From CAZCSH01 sp964501545 (GTDB taxonomy: Bacteria > Patescibacteriota > Minisyncoccia > Minisyncoccales > RBG-13-42-11): a DNA stretch of 14,524 nt. The position numbers were made by a program, and so were the translations under genes. Positions 5,603-12,577 of the stretch are shown one piece after another. Position 1 is the first letter of the stretch. Each line of letters starts with the position of its first letter. The stretch spans positions 1 through 14,524 of the forward strand of contig CAZCSH010000013.1 of assembly GCA_964501545.1 (NCBI GenBank), given 5' to 3'. The notes beneath the pieces are model-generated. The model was not told the origin of the DNA and made no database searches. It saw nothing but the letters and a program-made list of their open reading frames with translations.

Positions 5603-6832
5603 ATGTTAGATATTAAGTTAATTCGTCAAAATCCTAAATTAGTAAAAGATGGGATTAAGAAAAAAGGAACTAAGCCCGGCTTGGTTGATGAGATTTTGGA
5701 GTTGGATGAGAAAAAGAGAAAGGTTTTGCAGGAGATAGAAGGATTGAGGGCAGAGCAGAACAAATTAGGGAAAGGAGATATTAAGAAGGGGAAAGAAATA
5801 AAGGTTAAGATTAAAAAACTGGAGCCAGAACTGGAAAAGACCGATAAAGAATTAGTAGAGATGCTTTTGGCGTTGCCCAATCTTCCTTTAAAAGAGGTGC
5901 CTCTGGGGGGTGAAGAAGATAGTGTTGTCTTGCGAGAGGTTGGCAAGAGAACAAAGTTTGGCTTCAAACCCAAAGATTACTTGAGGATTGCCGAAAATCT
6001 TGATTTAATTGATATTGCCAAGGCAGCCAAGGTTGTCGGAACCAGGTTTGCTTATTTGAAGAGAGAAGCTGCTTTATTGGAATTAGCCTTGGTCAAGTTT
6101 GCTTTTGATAGTCTGGTAAAAGAGGGTTTTGTTCCTATTATCCCTCCTGTTATGCTAAAGTCAGAAACTGCCCGAGGCATGGGCTATCTTGAACAGGCAG
6201 ATGAGAAAGAGGCTTATTACTTGCCAAAAGATGACCTGTATTTGGTCGGAACCTCTGAGCAATCAATCGGAGTCATGCACAAAGACGAGGTCTTCTTGGA
6301 AAAGGAATTACCCAGGAGATACCTTGGTTTCTCCACTTGTTTTCGCAGGGAAGCAGGCTCTTATGGAAAAGATACCAAGGGTATTTTCCGGGTTCACCAG
6401 TTTGACAAGGTTGAGATGTTTAGTTTTTGTCATCCAGATAAATCAGAAAAAGAGCATCGGTTTTTCTTGTCTTTGGAAGAAAAACTAATGAAGAGTTTAA
6501 AGATTCCTTACCGGGTAATAAATATAGCAGCTGGAGACTTGGGCAGGCCGGCGGCTAAAAAATATGATATTGAGGCTTGGTTGCCTGGCCAAGGGGCTTA
6601 CCGGGAAACCCACTCCACTTCAAACTGCACAGATTATCAGGCCAGGCGTTTGAATATCCGCTTCAAAGACAAAGATGGAAAACTGGAATTGGTTCACATG
6701 CTAAACGGTACTGCTTTGGCTGTAGGCCGCCTGCTCATAGCCATAATTGAGAACTACCAGCAAAAAGATGGCAGCGTGAAAGTACCAGAAGTTCTTCAGA
6801 AATATCTTAATTTTAAGGTGATTGGGCGATGA
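5603..6832 (+). CDS. serS: Seryl-tRNA synthetase (409 aa)
   Basis: The enzyme charges tRNA-Ser, and tRNA-Sec where present. The start MLDIKLIRQNPKLV is the characteristic SerRS N-terminus, so I chose the ATG at 5603 over the in-frame ATG at 5588, which lies inside the upstream palindrome. Residues about 27-95 form the two-helix coiled-coil arm that grips the long variable arm of tRNA-Ser. The class II core has TSEQ at 217-220. Motif 2 lies at about 240-274, with key blocks YLGFSTCFRREAGSYGKDT and FRVHQFDKVEMF. Motif 3 is NGTALAVGR at 368-376. The length is normal. The gene is the only one in the window ending in TGA. That TGA lies in the first stem of the two-hairpin element at 6825-6883, so the 3' end of the gene is part of the element. 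Confidence 0.95.
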   Translation: MLDIKLIRQNPKLVKDGIKKKGTKPGLVDEILELDEKKRKVLQEIEGLRAEQNKLGKGDIKKGKEIKVKIKKLEPELEKTDKELVEMLLALPNLPLKEVPLGGEEDSVVLREVGKRTKFGFKPKDYLRIAENLDLIDIAKAAKVVGTRFAYLKREAALLELALVKFAFDSLVKEGFVPIIPPVMLKSETARGMGYLEQADEKEAYYLPKDDLYLVGTSEQSIGVMHKDEVFLEKELPRRYLGFSTCFRREAGSYGKDTKGIFRVHQFDKVEMFSFCHPDKSEKEHRFFLSLEEKLMKSLKIPYRVINIAAGDLGRPAAKKYDIEAWLPGQGAYRETHSTSNCTDYQARRLNIRFKDKDGKLELVHMLNGTALAVGRLLIAIIENYQQKDGSVKVPEVLQKYLNFKVIGR

Positions 6833-6883
6833 GAATAAAATTCTCATCTTCACCTTCGATTTTATTTATAAATAAAATCTCGG
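6825..6883 (+). repeat. Two-hairpin 3'-end element, copy 2 (serS 3' end)
   Basis: GGC is followed by GATGAGAAT (6828-6836), AAA, and ATTCTCATC (6840-6848), a perfect 9-bp stem. The linker TTCACCTTC leads to a perfect 22-base palindrome, GATTTTATTTA (6858-6868) with TAAATAAAATC (6869-6879), and the element ends TCGG. The serS stop codon TGA is embedded in the first stem. The copy is in the sense direction and ends three bases before the next start codon. Confidence 0.8.
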
Positions 6884-6886
6884 TAA

Positions 6887-7657
6887 ATGAGGGAAGAAAC
6901 CATTATTATAAATGGTATAGGGATTAATTATAAAATTGCAGGGTCGGGTCCTGCGATTTTGGTTTTGCATGGCTGGGGTGGTTCCTCTGATTCTTGGATT
7001 GGGGTTGGAGATATTTTGGCTGAAAAGGGGTACAAAGTAGTTGTTCCAGATTTCCCTGGCTTTGGGAAGACACCTCCTCCCCCTCAGCCTTGGGGAGTGG
7101 GAGATTACAGTGATTTTGTCCTTAAGTTTGGAGAAAGCTTAGGCTTGCCTAGTTTCTTTTTAATAGGCCACTCTTTTGGAGGGAGAATCTCTGTTAAGTT
7201 TGTCAATCAATATCCAGAAAGGATAAAGAAGTTAATTTTATGTGCTTCTGCCGGCATAAAACCCAAACCCAGTCCTTTTACCAGATTAATTTACTGGATG
7301 GCCAGGCTCGGGAATGTTCTCTTGACGCCCAAACACCTGGTTCGTTTGAAAGATTCAGCCAGGAATGCTTTCTATATCTTTTTAAGGAACAAAGACTATG
7401 TAAAAGCAGATGGGGTTATGCGAGAAACAGTTCAGAAAGTCTTAGCAGAAGACTTATTGCCAGGAATATCTAAGATAGACAAAGAAACCTTAATCGTCTG
7501 GGGAGAAGAAGACAAAATGGTGCCGGTTAAATATGCCTCTGTTTTTCATGAGAATATTAAAGACTCAAAACTGGAGATCTTCCCTAAAATAGGCCACAGT
7601 CCTCATCTGGAGGCTCCTGGGAAATTAAGCCAAGTCATTGTTAATTTCTTTAGTTAA
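6887..7657 (+). CDS. Alpha/beta-fold hydrolase (256 aa)
   Basis: This is a cytoplasmic serine hydrolase of the alpha/beta superfamily; the substrate cannot be read from the sequence. The oxyanion-hole motif LHGWGGSSDSW is at residues 27-37. The nucleophile elbow is GHSFGG with Ser96. The acid is probably Asp209 in WGEEDKMVP, and the histidine is His237 in GHSPHLEAP, so the catalytic triad is complete. A lid or cap domain lies between about 120 and 190. A proline-rich loop (KTPPPPQPWG, 61-70) follows the PGFG turn. There is no signal peptide or membrane helix. The ATG at 6887 has no Shine-Dalgarno sequence and follows directly after the two-hairpin element. The Mur ligase gene starts five bases after its stop, so it belongs to the envelope-gene run, which hints at a role in envelope or lipid metabolism (inference). 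Confidence 0.88.
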   Translation: MREETIIINGIGINYKIAGSGPAILVLHGWGGSSDSWIGVGDILAEKGYKVVVPDFPGFGKTPPPPQPWGVGDYSDFVLKFGESLGLPSFFLIGHSFGGRISVKFVNQYPERIKKLILCASAGIKPKPSPFTRLIYWMARLGNVLLTPKHLVRLKDSARNAFYIFLRNKDYVKADGVMRETVQKVLAEDLLPGISKIDKETLIVWGEEDKMVPVKYASVFHENIKDSKLEIFPKIGHSPHLEAPGKLSQVIVNFFS

Positions 7658-7662
7658 TCTCT

Positions 7663-9138
7663 ATGTTTTTTCTCTTTAGCTCTCTTTGGTTTCTGAGAAC
7701 GACAAAAGCTCTTTTGTTTTGGTTCTATTTGTGGCAGTTAAAGGAATACCATATAGGAAGGTTTCTGGCCCATTTCCAAACAGCCAAAGGGAGAAAGCTT
7801 TTTTTTAACCCCCTGTTTGTTTTTAAGGTTTTTTTATTGATAACTTTCTTTCCTTTTCCCGTTTTTCTTCTGTTTGCTTTGTTTCTAATTTATTCCTTAG
7901 AGGCAGCCAAAGCCTTGTTAGGTGCTTTGAGGAAAAGGTTGAGAAAGCCGGTTCTGACAGAGAAAGCTTTTCTTTTAGTTTTTATTGGTTTTTTGGTTGA
8001 GTTCGGTTTCTTGTTTTTGCTTTTTAATTACAGTCCAACAATTCTCTTAACTCTTTTTTGCTTGTTGGTGTTTGATGTTTTGGTTCCTTTAATTGTTTCT
8101 CTGATTGTTCTTTTTTTGCAGCCTTTTACAGTCTTTTTCAGGAATAGAATTATAAAGAGAGCTAAAGCCAAAAGAGAAGGCTTTAAGAATCTTTTGGTAA
8201 TTGGGATAACTGGTAGTTACGGGAAAACCTCGACTAAAGACTTCTTGGCTGATATTTTATCAGAGAGGTTTAAGGTTTTGAAGACAAAAGAACACCAGAA
8301 CTCAGAAATTGGTATCAGCCAGTGTATTTTGAATGAGTTGAAGCCTGAGCATGAGATTTTTGTTTGTGAAATGGGAGCTTACAACGTAGGAGGAGTTAAA
8401 TTTTTGGCAGACATTGTAAAACCTAAAATTGGTATTTTAACTGGGATAAATGAGCAACACATGGCTACTTTTGGCTCTCAAGAGAATATAATTCGAGCTA
8501 AATATGAGTTAATAGAGAGCCTGCCCAAAGATGGGATAGCTTTTTTTAACGGAAAGAATAAATATTGCCGGGAATTATTTGAGAGAGCCAGTATTAAAAA
8601 AAGATTATATGGCGAAGAGGCTGAACTTGCTGGGACTGAGAATATTTGGGGGGCAATGGCCGTAGCCAGGGAACTGGGTATGGCAGAAGAAAAGATTACC
8701 AGGGTTGTAGAAAAAATTAAAAACAAAACCGGTGGATTTCGTTTAAAGAAGGGAGTTAATGGCTTAAAGATTATTGATGCTACCTATTCTGCCAACCCTG
8801 ATGGAGTTTTGGTTCACTTGGAATATCTAAAGACCCTTCGGCAAGCTCAGGGCAAGCTAGTAATTATTATGCCCTGTTTGATTGAGTTGGGAAAAGCTTC
8901 AGGAGAAGTCCACCAGAGAATAGGAAAAAAGATAGCCGAAGTTTGTGATTTGGCGATTATCACCACCCAAGAATGCTTCAACTGTATCAAAAAGGAGGTT
9001 GGAGGCAAAGCTTTATTCATAGAAAATTCGAAACTGATTTTTGAAAAGATTGAAAGCTCTTTGAGAGAGAATGATGTTGTTCTTTTAGAAAGCAGGGTGC
9101 CAAAGCAATTAATTAGATTATTAGTCCGGGATGATTAA
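7663..9138 (+). CDS. Membrane-anchored MurF-like Mur ligase (491 aa)
   Basis: The C-terminal two thirds is a Mur ligase closest to MurF, which adds D-Ala-D-Ala to UDP-MurNAc-tripeptide using ATP. The P-loop TGSYGKTS is at 183-190. HQNSEIGIS (211-219) resembles the conserved NNEIG block. Also present are CEMGA (235-239), NEQHMATFGS (263-272) and DATYSANPD (372-380), the counterpart of MurF DAYNANP. Residues 1-160 are unlike the soluble MurF substrate-binding domain: they form about four to five hydrophobic segments (50-80, 102-124, 125-153) with basic loops. The stretch between FFNGKN (294-299) and the ENIWGAMA block (326-333) is much shorter than in MurF, so part of the central domain is lost. 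A palindrome-like insertion encodes LRQAQGK near 392-398. The gene starts five bases after the hydrolase stop and overlaps the aminotransferase gene by eight bases. Confidence 0.82.
   Translation: MFFLFSSLWFLRTTKALLFWFYLWQLKEYHIGRFLAHFQTAKGRKLFFNPLFVFKVFLLITFFPFPVFLLFALFLIYSLEAAKALLGALRKRLRKPVLTEKAFLLVFIGFLVEFGFLFLLFNYSPTILLTLFCLLVFDVLVPLIVSLIVLFLQPFTVFFRNRIIKRAKAKREGFKNLLVIGITGSYGKTSTKDFLADILSERFKVLKTKEHQNSEIGISQCILNELKPEHEIFVCEMGAYNVGGVKFLADIVKPKIGILTGINEQHMATFGSQENIIRAKYELIESLPKDGIAFFNGKNKYCRELFERASIKKRLYGEEAELAGTENIWGAMAVARELGMAEEKITRVVEKIKNKTGGFRLKKGVNGLKIIDATYSANPDGVLVHLEYLKTLRQAQGKLVIIMPCLIELGKASGEVHQRIGKKIAEVCDLAIITTQECFNCIKKEVGGKALFIENSKLIFEKIESSLRENDVVLLESRVPKQLIRLLVRDD
8834..8857 (+). 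repeat. In-frame dispersed-repeat-like insertion in the Mur ligase gene
   Basis: The sequence around CCTTCGGCAAGCTCAGGG resembles the widespread bacterial dispersed repeat CCTTCGACAGGCTCAGGG (recalled, not searched). It lies in frame and encodes LRQAQGK. In MurF this position is a short surface loop before the VLGDMLELG-type strand, here IIMPCLIELG, where an insertion would be tolerated. Confidence 0.5.
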
Positions 9139-10363
9139 GCCGATTTCAATATCTTTATCCCCAAACACAGAGAAAGAGGATATCTGGCTGGCTTTTAAGT
9201 TGATATTTCAATGCTGGAAGTGGAAGAAAGGAGAAAGCATTGAAGAGTTGGAAGAAGCATTTAAAAGATATTTTGGAAGAAAGCATGCTCTTTCTTTTAA
9301 TAGTGGGAGATCAGCTTTCTTAGCCCTCTTGAATTCTTTAGGTTTAGAGCAAGAGGATGAGGTTTTATTACAGGCTTTTACCTGTAATGCTGCTGTCAAT
9401 CCAATCATCTGGGCAGGGCTCAAGCCTGTTTATCTAGATTGTAATGAGGCGACTTTTAATATTGATATAGAAGATTTAAAAAGGAAGATTACAGAAAAGA
9501 GTAAGGTGGTGATGGTTCAACACACTTTTGGCTTACCAGCTGAGATGGATGAGATTTTAAGAGTTTGTCAGGAGAATAATCTAATTCTGGTTGAAGACTG
9601 TGCTCATTCTTTAGGGGTTGCTTATCAAGGCAGGAAAGTGGGGACTTTCGGCAAGGCTGCCTTTTTCAGCTTCTCTCGGGACAAAGTTATATCTTCTGTT
9701 TATGGGGGCATAGTAATAGCAGACGATGATGGATTAGCTCAAAGATTAAAAGAATATCAGGAAAAAGCAGGTTTTCCTTCTTCTTGTTGGATTTTACAAC
9801 AATTAGTCCATCCAGTTTTAATGAATTGGCTGATTTTACCTACTTATAGAGTCTTGGGGAAGTATCTTTTGATTCTATTTCAATGGCTGCAAATTCTTTC
9901 CAAGGCTGTAAATTTCGCAGAAAAAAGAGGAAGGAAACCTTCTTATTTTCCAAAGAGACTACCCAATGCGCTATCTCTTTTAGCCATTAATCAATTCAAG
10001 AAACTAGAAAGATTTAATGGTCATAGAAAAGAACTGGCTAACTTTTACAGAAGAGAGCTTCAAGACGCTTCTTTTATCTTACCGCCAGATTCAGAACAAA
10101 TTTATCTTCGTTTTACAGTAAAACATCCCAAAGCCCACGATATGATTAAAAAAGCCTGGGCAAAGAATCTTTTAGTAGGGGACTGGTATACGAGTCCCGT
10201 AGCTCCCCATGACACCAGGTTGGAAAAAGTTCAGTATCAGCTGGGTTCCTGCCCCAAAGCTGAGAAGTTAGCTAAGCTCACTTTGAATTTACCAACCCAT
10301 ATTAATATAAGAGAGAAAGAAGCTAAAAAGATTGTTGATTTTCTTAAGAGCTATGGAGGTTAG
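9131..10363 (+). CDS. DegT/DnrJ/EryC1/StrS-family PLP aminotransferase (410 aa)
   Basis: Family members transfer an amino group, usually from glutamate, onto a keto-sugar nucleotide for surface polysaccharides or glycolipids. The cofactor-binding loop NSGRSAFLALL is at 57-67. QAFTCNA (81-87) corresponds to the usual P-x-x-T-F block. VEDCAHSLG (154-162) carries the PLP-ring Asp156. FSFSRDK (179-185) gives the probable Schiff-base Lys185, followed by YGGIV. The C-terminal domain is present, so the length is normal. Residues about 216-260 are unusually hydrophobic (ILQQLVHPVL, LGKYLLILFQWLQIL) and could touch the membrane or form a dimer surface. The start overlaps the Mur ligase end by eight bases and the end overlaps the FemAB gene by 11 bases, so the three are translationally linked. 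The exact substrate is unknown; the neighbours point to the cell envelope. Confidence 0.88.
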   Translation: MIKPISISLSPNTEKEDIWLAFKLIFQCWKWKKGESIEELEEAFKRYFGRKHALSFNSGRSAFLALLNSLGLEQEDEVLLQAFTCNAAVNPIIWAGLKPVYLDCNEATFNIDIEDLKRKITEKSKVVMVQHTFGLPAEMDEILRVCQENNLILVEDCAHSLGVAYQGRKVGTFGKAAFFSFSRDKVISSVYGGIVIADDDGLAQRLKEYQEKAGFPSSCWILQQLVHPVLMNWLILPTYRVLGKYLLILFQWLQILSKAVNFAEKRGRKPSYFPKRLPNALSLLAINQFKKLERFNGHRKELANFYRRELQDASFILPPDSEQIYLRFTVKHPKAHDMIKKAWAKNLLVGDWYTSPVAPHDTRLEKVQYQLGSCPKAEKLAKLTLNLPTHINIREKEAKKIVDFLKSYGG

Positions 10364-11360
10364 AAAGATAAGAGATAAAAATACTTGGGAAGCTTTTCTT
10401 GCTAAACAAGAAGAAAAAACCTTTTTACAGTCTTGGAATTGGGGAGAGTTTCAGGAGAAGATGGGTAATAAAATCTGGAGGCTGGGCATTTTTGAGGGAG
10501 ATGCTTTGAAGGGGCTAGCTTTAGCTTCAAGGGTAAGAGCTAAGCGGGGCAGTTTCCTTTTAGTTCAACATGGGCCTATTGGTAAAGGCTTTGAAATATT
10601 GGTGAATAGATTGAAAGAACTGGCTAGAGAGGAGGGAGTAAGTTTTATTAGAGTGGCTCCTCTTTTGGAAAGGAACGAAAAGAATAAAAAAGCCTTTCAG
10701 GATTTGGGATTTAAAAGGGCGCCAATGCATGCTTCAGCTTACGAAGCTACTTGGAAACTAGACCTTTCTCCTGCTGAGGATGAACTTTTGAGGCAGATGA
10801 GAAAGACCACTCGTTATCTTATTCGTCAAGCCCAAAAGAACAAAGACATCGTGGTTGAAAAGAGTGAAAAGTTGGAAGATATTGAAAAGTATCAAAAGCT
10901 GACAGAAGAAGTGGCTAAAAGACAGCGCTTCACTCCTTTTTCTTTTGAATATACAAAGAATGAGTTAGAAGTTTTCTTGCCAGACGGCCAGGCTTTGTTA
11001 TTCTTTGCTAAGTATCAAGGAGAAGTGGCGGCAGCAGCCCTGATTATCCTTTGGTCAGGCATTGGCTTTTATCACCAGGCAGCTTCCAGTGCAAAATATG
11101 CCAAGCTTTCACTTCCTTATTTAATCCTTTGGGAGGCGATAAAAGAAGCTAAAAGAAGAGGCTGTTCTCTGTATGATTTCTGGGGTTATGTTGACCCAAA
11201 GGAAAACCCAAAGCATCCCTGGGCCGGTCCAACTCTTTTTAAGATGGGATTTGGAGGGAGGGCGAGCGAGTACGTTAAGACCCAGGATTTGCCGCTTTCC
11301 AAAAAATACTGGCTGATTTACGTCTTTGAAAAAATTAGAAGTATAAAAAGGGGTCTTTAG
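10353..11360 (+). CDS. FemAB-family aminoacyl-tRNA-dependent peptidoglycan peptide transferase (335 aa)
   Basis: FemABX proteins add amino acids from aminoacyl-tRNA to the peptidoglycan stem peptide or its precursor, at the inner face of the membrane. The family start is visible as TFLQSWNWGEFQEKMG (23-38), followed by the first GNAT-like domain. The second domain has the signature region WKLDLSPAEDELLRQMRKTT then RYLIRQAQKN. It continues through AAAALIILWSGIGFYHQAAS to CSLYDFWGYVDP and LFKMGFGG near the C-terminus. The length is typical of single-copy FemX-like proteins. The long helical arm of Staphylococcus FemA is not obvious. I chose the ATG at 10353, inside the end of the aminotransferase gene; the in-frame TTG at 10332 would add seven residues. 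The amino acid donor is unknown. serS and lysS lie upstream in the same direction. The TAG stop abuts a two-hairpin element. Confidence 0.88.
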   Translation: MEVRKIRDKNTWEAFLAKQEEKTFLQSWNWGEFQEKMGNKIWRLGIFEGDALKGLALASRVRAKRGSFLLVQHGPIGKGFEILVNRLKELAREEGVSFIRVAPLLERNEKNKKAFQDLGFKRAPMHASAYEATWKLDLSPAEDELLRQMRKTTRYLIRQAQKNKDIVVEKSEKLEDIEKYQKLTEEVAKRQRFTPFSFEYTKNELEVFLPDGQALLFFAKYQGEVAAAALIILWSGIGFYHQAASSAKYAKLSLPYLILWEAIKEAKRRGCSLYDFWGYVDPKENPKHPWAGPTLFKMGFGGRASEYVKTQDLPLSKKYWLIYVFEKIRSIKRGL

Positions 11361-11426
11361 GCGATGAAGTTTGCCCCTTCGGGTTTGCCTTCATCTTCAA
11401 CTTCGTTTTTACTTTGTAAAAACTCG
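11360..11426 (+). repeat. Two-hairpin 3'-end element, copy 3 (FemAB 3' end)
   Basis: The element begins at the last base of the FemAB stop (TAG then GCGATGA). GATGAAG (11363-11369) pairs with CTTCATC (11389-11395); inside lies a second small stem, CCC-CTTC-GGG, flanked by TTTGC on both sides. The linker TTCAACTTC leads to GTTTTTAC (11405-11412), TTT, GTAAAAAC (11416-11423), then TCG and six T's. The T-run means this copy could also terminate transcription. Confidence 0.78.
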
Positions 11427-11463
11427 TTTTTTGAAAAATTAAGAAGGGCCAAGAGGGGTTTGT

Positions 11464-11490
11464 AAAAAAAGAGGGCTGTCTGAGACATCC
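11464..11490 (-). terminator. Rho-independent terminator of the small leftward gene
   Basis: Read leftward, GGATGTC (11490-11484), TCA, GACAGCC (11480-11474) forms a stem with one internal mismatch, followed by CTC and seven T's. It starts about 28 bases after the stop codon of the gene at 11519-11698 and points the same way. Confidence 0.75.
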
Positions 11491-11518
11491 TTCCAGCTTG
11501 GAGTTTGGCCTTTGGCCA

Positions 11519-11698
11519 TTAGAGGAAACCAGAATGGGAATAACCCCAGGCAAGCCTTGCTAGGTACTCATCCTCTTGTTCTTTGCTCCAGTTTTCCGCC
11601 CTAGCTCTCTCCAATGAATCCCATAGTAGAGCTAGAGAGATGAGATGGCCTAGGCCAACCAGCAAAAAGATTCCCAAGATAGCTCCAGCCAATTCCAT
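11519..11698 (-). CDS. Small membrane protein, hypothetical (59 aa)
   Basis: I do not recognise this protein. It fills most of the gap between FemAB and ftsQ, on the opposite strand. The sequence starts MELAGAILGIFLLVGLGH. One membrane helix spans about residues 4-25. A soluble, charged, tryptophan-containing tail follows (WDSLERARAENWSKEQEDEY) and the protein ends AWGYSHSGFL. Expression signals are complete: a TTGACT-17-TAGGAT promoter, AGGAGG just upstream, and an intrinsic terminator after the TAA. The spacing from AGGAGG to the ATG at 11698 is only one base; the TTG two codons on (11692) would have a more usual seven, so the true start may be there. It is the only gene in the window with a full Shine-Dalgarno sequence. 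Its place beside ftsQ hints at an envelope or division role, without proof. Confidence 0.72.
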   Translation of the reverse strand: MELAGAILGIFLLVGLGHLISLALLWDSLERARAENWSKEQEDEYLARLAWGYSHSGFL

Positions 11699-11699
11699 T

Positions 11700-11706
11700 C
11701 CTCCTC
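11700..11706 (-). promoter_or_regulatory. Shine-Dalgarno sequence of the small membrane-protein gene
   Basis: Read leftward, GAGGAGG directly precedes the start region. AGGAGG lies one base before the ATG at 11698 and seven bases before an in-frame TTG at 11692, so it bears on which start is used. A GAGG register four bases before the ATG is also possible. Confidence 0.6.
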
Positions 11707-11710
11707 GTTG

Positions 11711-11741
11711 TTGATGCTTGATACTAAGGACATCCTATTCT
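11711..11741 (+). promoter_or_regulatory. Weak candidate promoter for ftsQ, overlapping the divergent promoter
   Basis: TTGATG (11711-11716) and TATTCT (11736-11741), 19 bases apart, end four bases before the ftsQ ATG. Both boxes and the spacing are imperfect. If real, ftsQ would be leaderless, and its promoter would compete with the leftward one on the same DNA. Confidence 0.3.
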
Positions 11742-11760
11742 ATTTATGGGGAAAAGTCAA
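11732..11760 (-). promoter_or_regulatory. Promoter for the small leftward membrane-protein gene
   Basis: Read leftward, TTGACT (11760-11755), a 17-base spacer and TAGGAT (11737-11732) form a good sigma-70-type promoter. It overlaps the first codons of ftsQ. The expected start near 11725 leaves a leader of about 27 bases with a Shine-Dalgarno sequence. Confidence 0.6.
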
Positions 11761-12552
11761 TTTTACAGAAAACCTCACCAATTTAAAAGAAAAAAAATAA
11801 TCTTCCAGAGTCTTAATTTTTGGTTTGCTCTTTTAGCTTTTGCCTTACTTCTTGGATTTCTTTATTTTTTACTCTTTTCTCACTTTTTTCAGGTAGAGAA
11901 AGTTGTGGTGACCAATGAGAAAAGAGTGTCGAAAGAGGAGTTGAAAAGTTTTGTTGAAGGCCAGCTGGAAAAGGAGGTTTTGTTTTTCCCTACCAAAAGC
12001 ATCTTTTTGGTTAATGAAAGGGAAATAGAGAGGGAGGCTCTTAAAGCCTTCCCTCTGATAGCTAAGGTTGAAGTGAAAAAAAGCTTGCCCAGGACCCTGA
12101 ATGTTATAATTGTAGAACGCTTGGAAAAGGCTGTCTGGTGCCAGACAACTGATTGTTTCTTGGTTGATACTGAAGGCATAATCTTTGAAAGGAGTGAAAG
12201 TAAGCCGGGCTTAGTTTTAATTCAAAACCAGGGAGAAACCAATTTTAATCTGGGAGAAAGGGTAATTGAGAAGGATTTGCTGCTAACGATTTTGGAGGTT
12301 GGAGAGAAGTTAAGCCAGAGCTTAAAGATTGAGGTTGCCAAAGTCATTGTCTTTCCAGAATACTTTAAAGTAGAGACTTTGGAGGGTTGGCTAATTCATT
12401 TTAATCCAGCCGGAGATTTGGATTGGCAGCTGACCAAGCTGGGAGCAGTGTTGGAAGAAAAAATCCCCCAAGAAAGAAGAAAGGATTTGGAGTATATTGA
12501 GCTAAGATTTGGTAATCTGGCCCCCTTTAAGTACCGAGCCACAGCGAGGTAA
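11746..12552 (+). CDS. ftsQ: Cell division protein FtsQ/DivIB-like (268 aa)
   Basis: FtsQ is the bitopic divisome protein that, with FtsB/FtsL, links early and late division proteins and controls septal wall synthesis. A basic cytoplasmic tail (MGKSQFYRKPHQFKRKK) precedes one membrane helix at about residues 22-47. A POTRA domain follows at about 49-124, with the typical start FFQVEKVVVTNEKRVSKEEL and the block AFPLIAKVEVKKSLPRTLNV then IIVERL. The beta domain follows (WCQTTDCFLVDTEGIIF). The C-terminus ends LEYIELRFGNLAPFKYR. The length and order fit the family. The ATG has no Shine-Dalgarno sequence and follows a TATTCT box by four bases. The usual dcw neighbours (murC, murB, ddl, ftsA, ftsZ) are not in the window. 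It converges on the glycosyltransferase gene. Confidence 0.88.
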   Translation: MGKSQFYRKPHQFKRKKIIFQSLNFWFALLAFALLLGFLYFLLFSHFFQVEKVVVTNEKRVSKEELKSFVEGQLEKEVLFFPTKSIFLVNEREIEREALKAFPLIAKVEVKKSLPRTLNVIIVERLEKAVWCQTTDCFLVDTEGIIFERSESKPGLVLIQNQGETNFNLGERVIEKDLLLTILEVGEKLSQSLKIEVAKVIVFPEYFKVETLEGWLIHFNPAGDLDWQLTKLGAVLEEKIPQERRKDLEYIELRFGNLAPFKYRATAR

Positions 12553-12577
12553 AAAAGAGATTTATCTCTTTGACTAC
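12553..12577. repeat. 25-base direct repeat with internal hairpin, copy 1
   Basis: The first of two identical 25-base copies holds AAAGAGAT (12554-12561), TT, ATCTCTTT (12564-12571), a perfect 8-bp stem, and ends GACTAC. It starts right after the ftsQ stop. The stem could help end transcription of ftsQ. Confidence 0.8.

Noticed and set aside
6830..6832. Possible TGA recoding as glycine (Gracilibacteria/SR1 code), since serS ends in TGA.
   Set aside because: None of the long genes has an internal TGA under the standard code, and all other genes end in TAA or TAG. SerRS is full length at this TGA.
11335..11553. A 72-residue leftward open frame at the FemAB end.
   Set aside because: It crosses the two-hairpin element and the terminator of the 59-residue gene and overlaps that gene's end in another frame.
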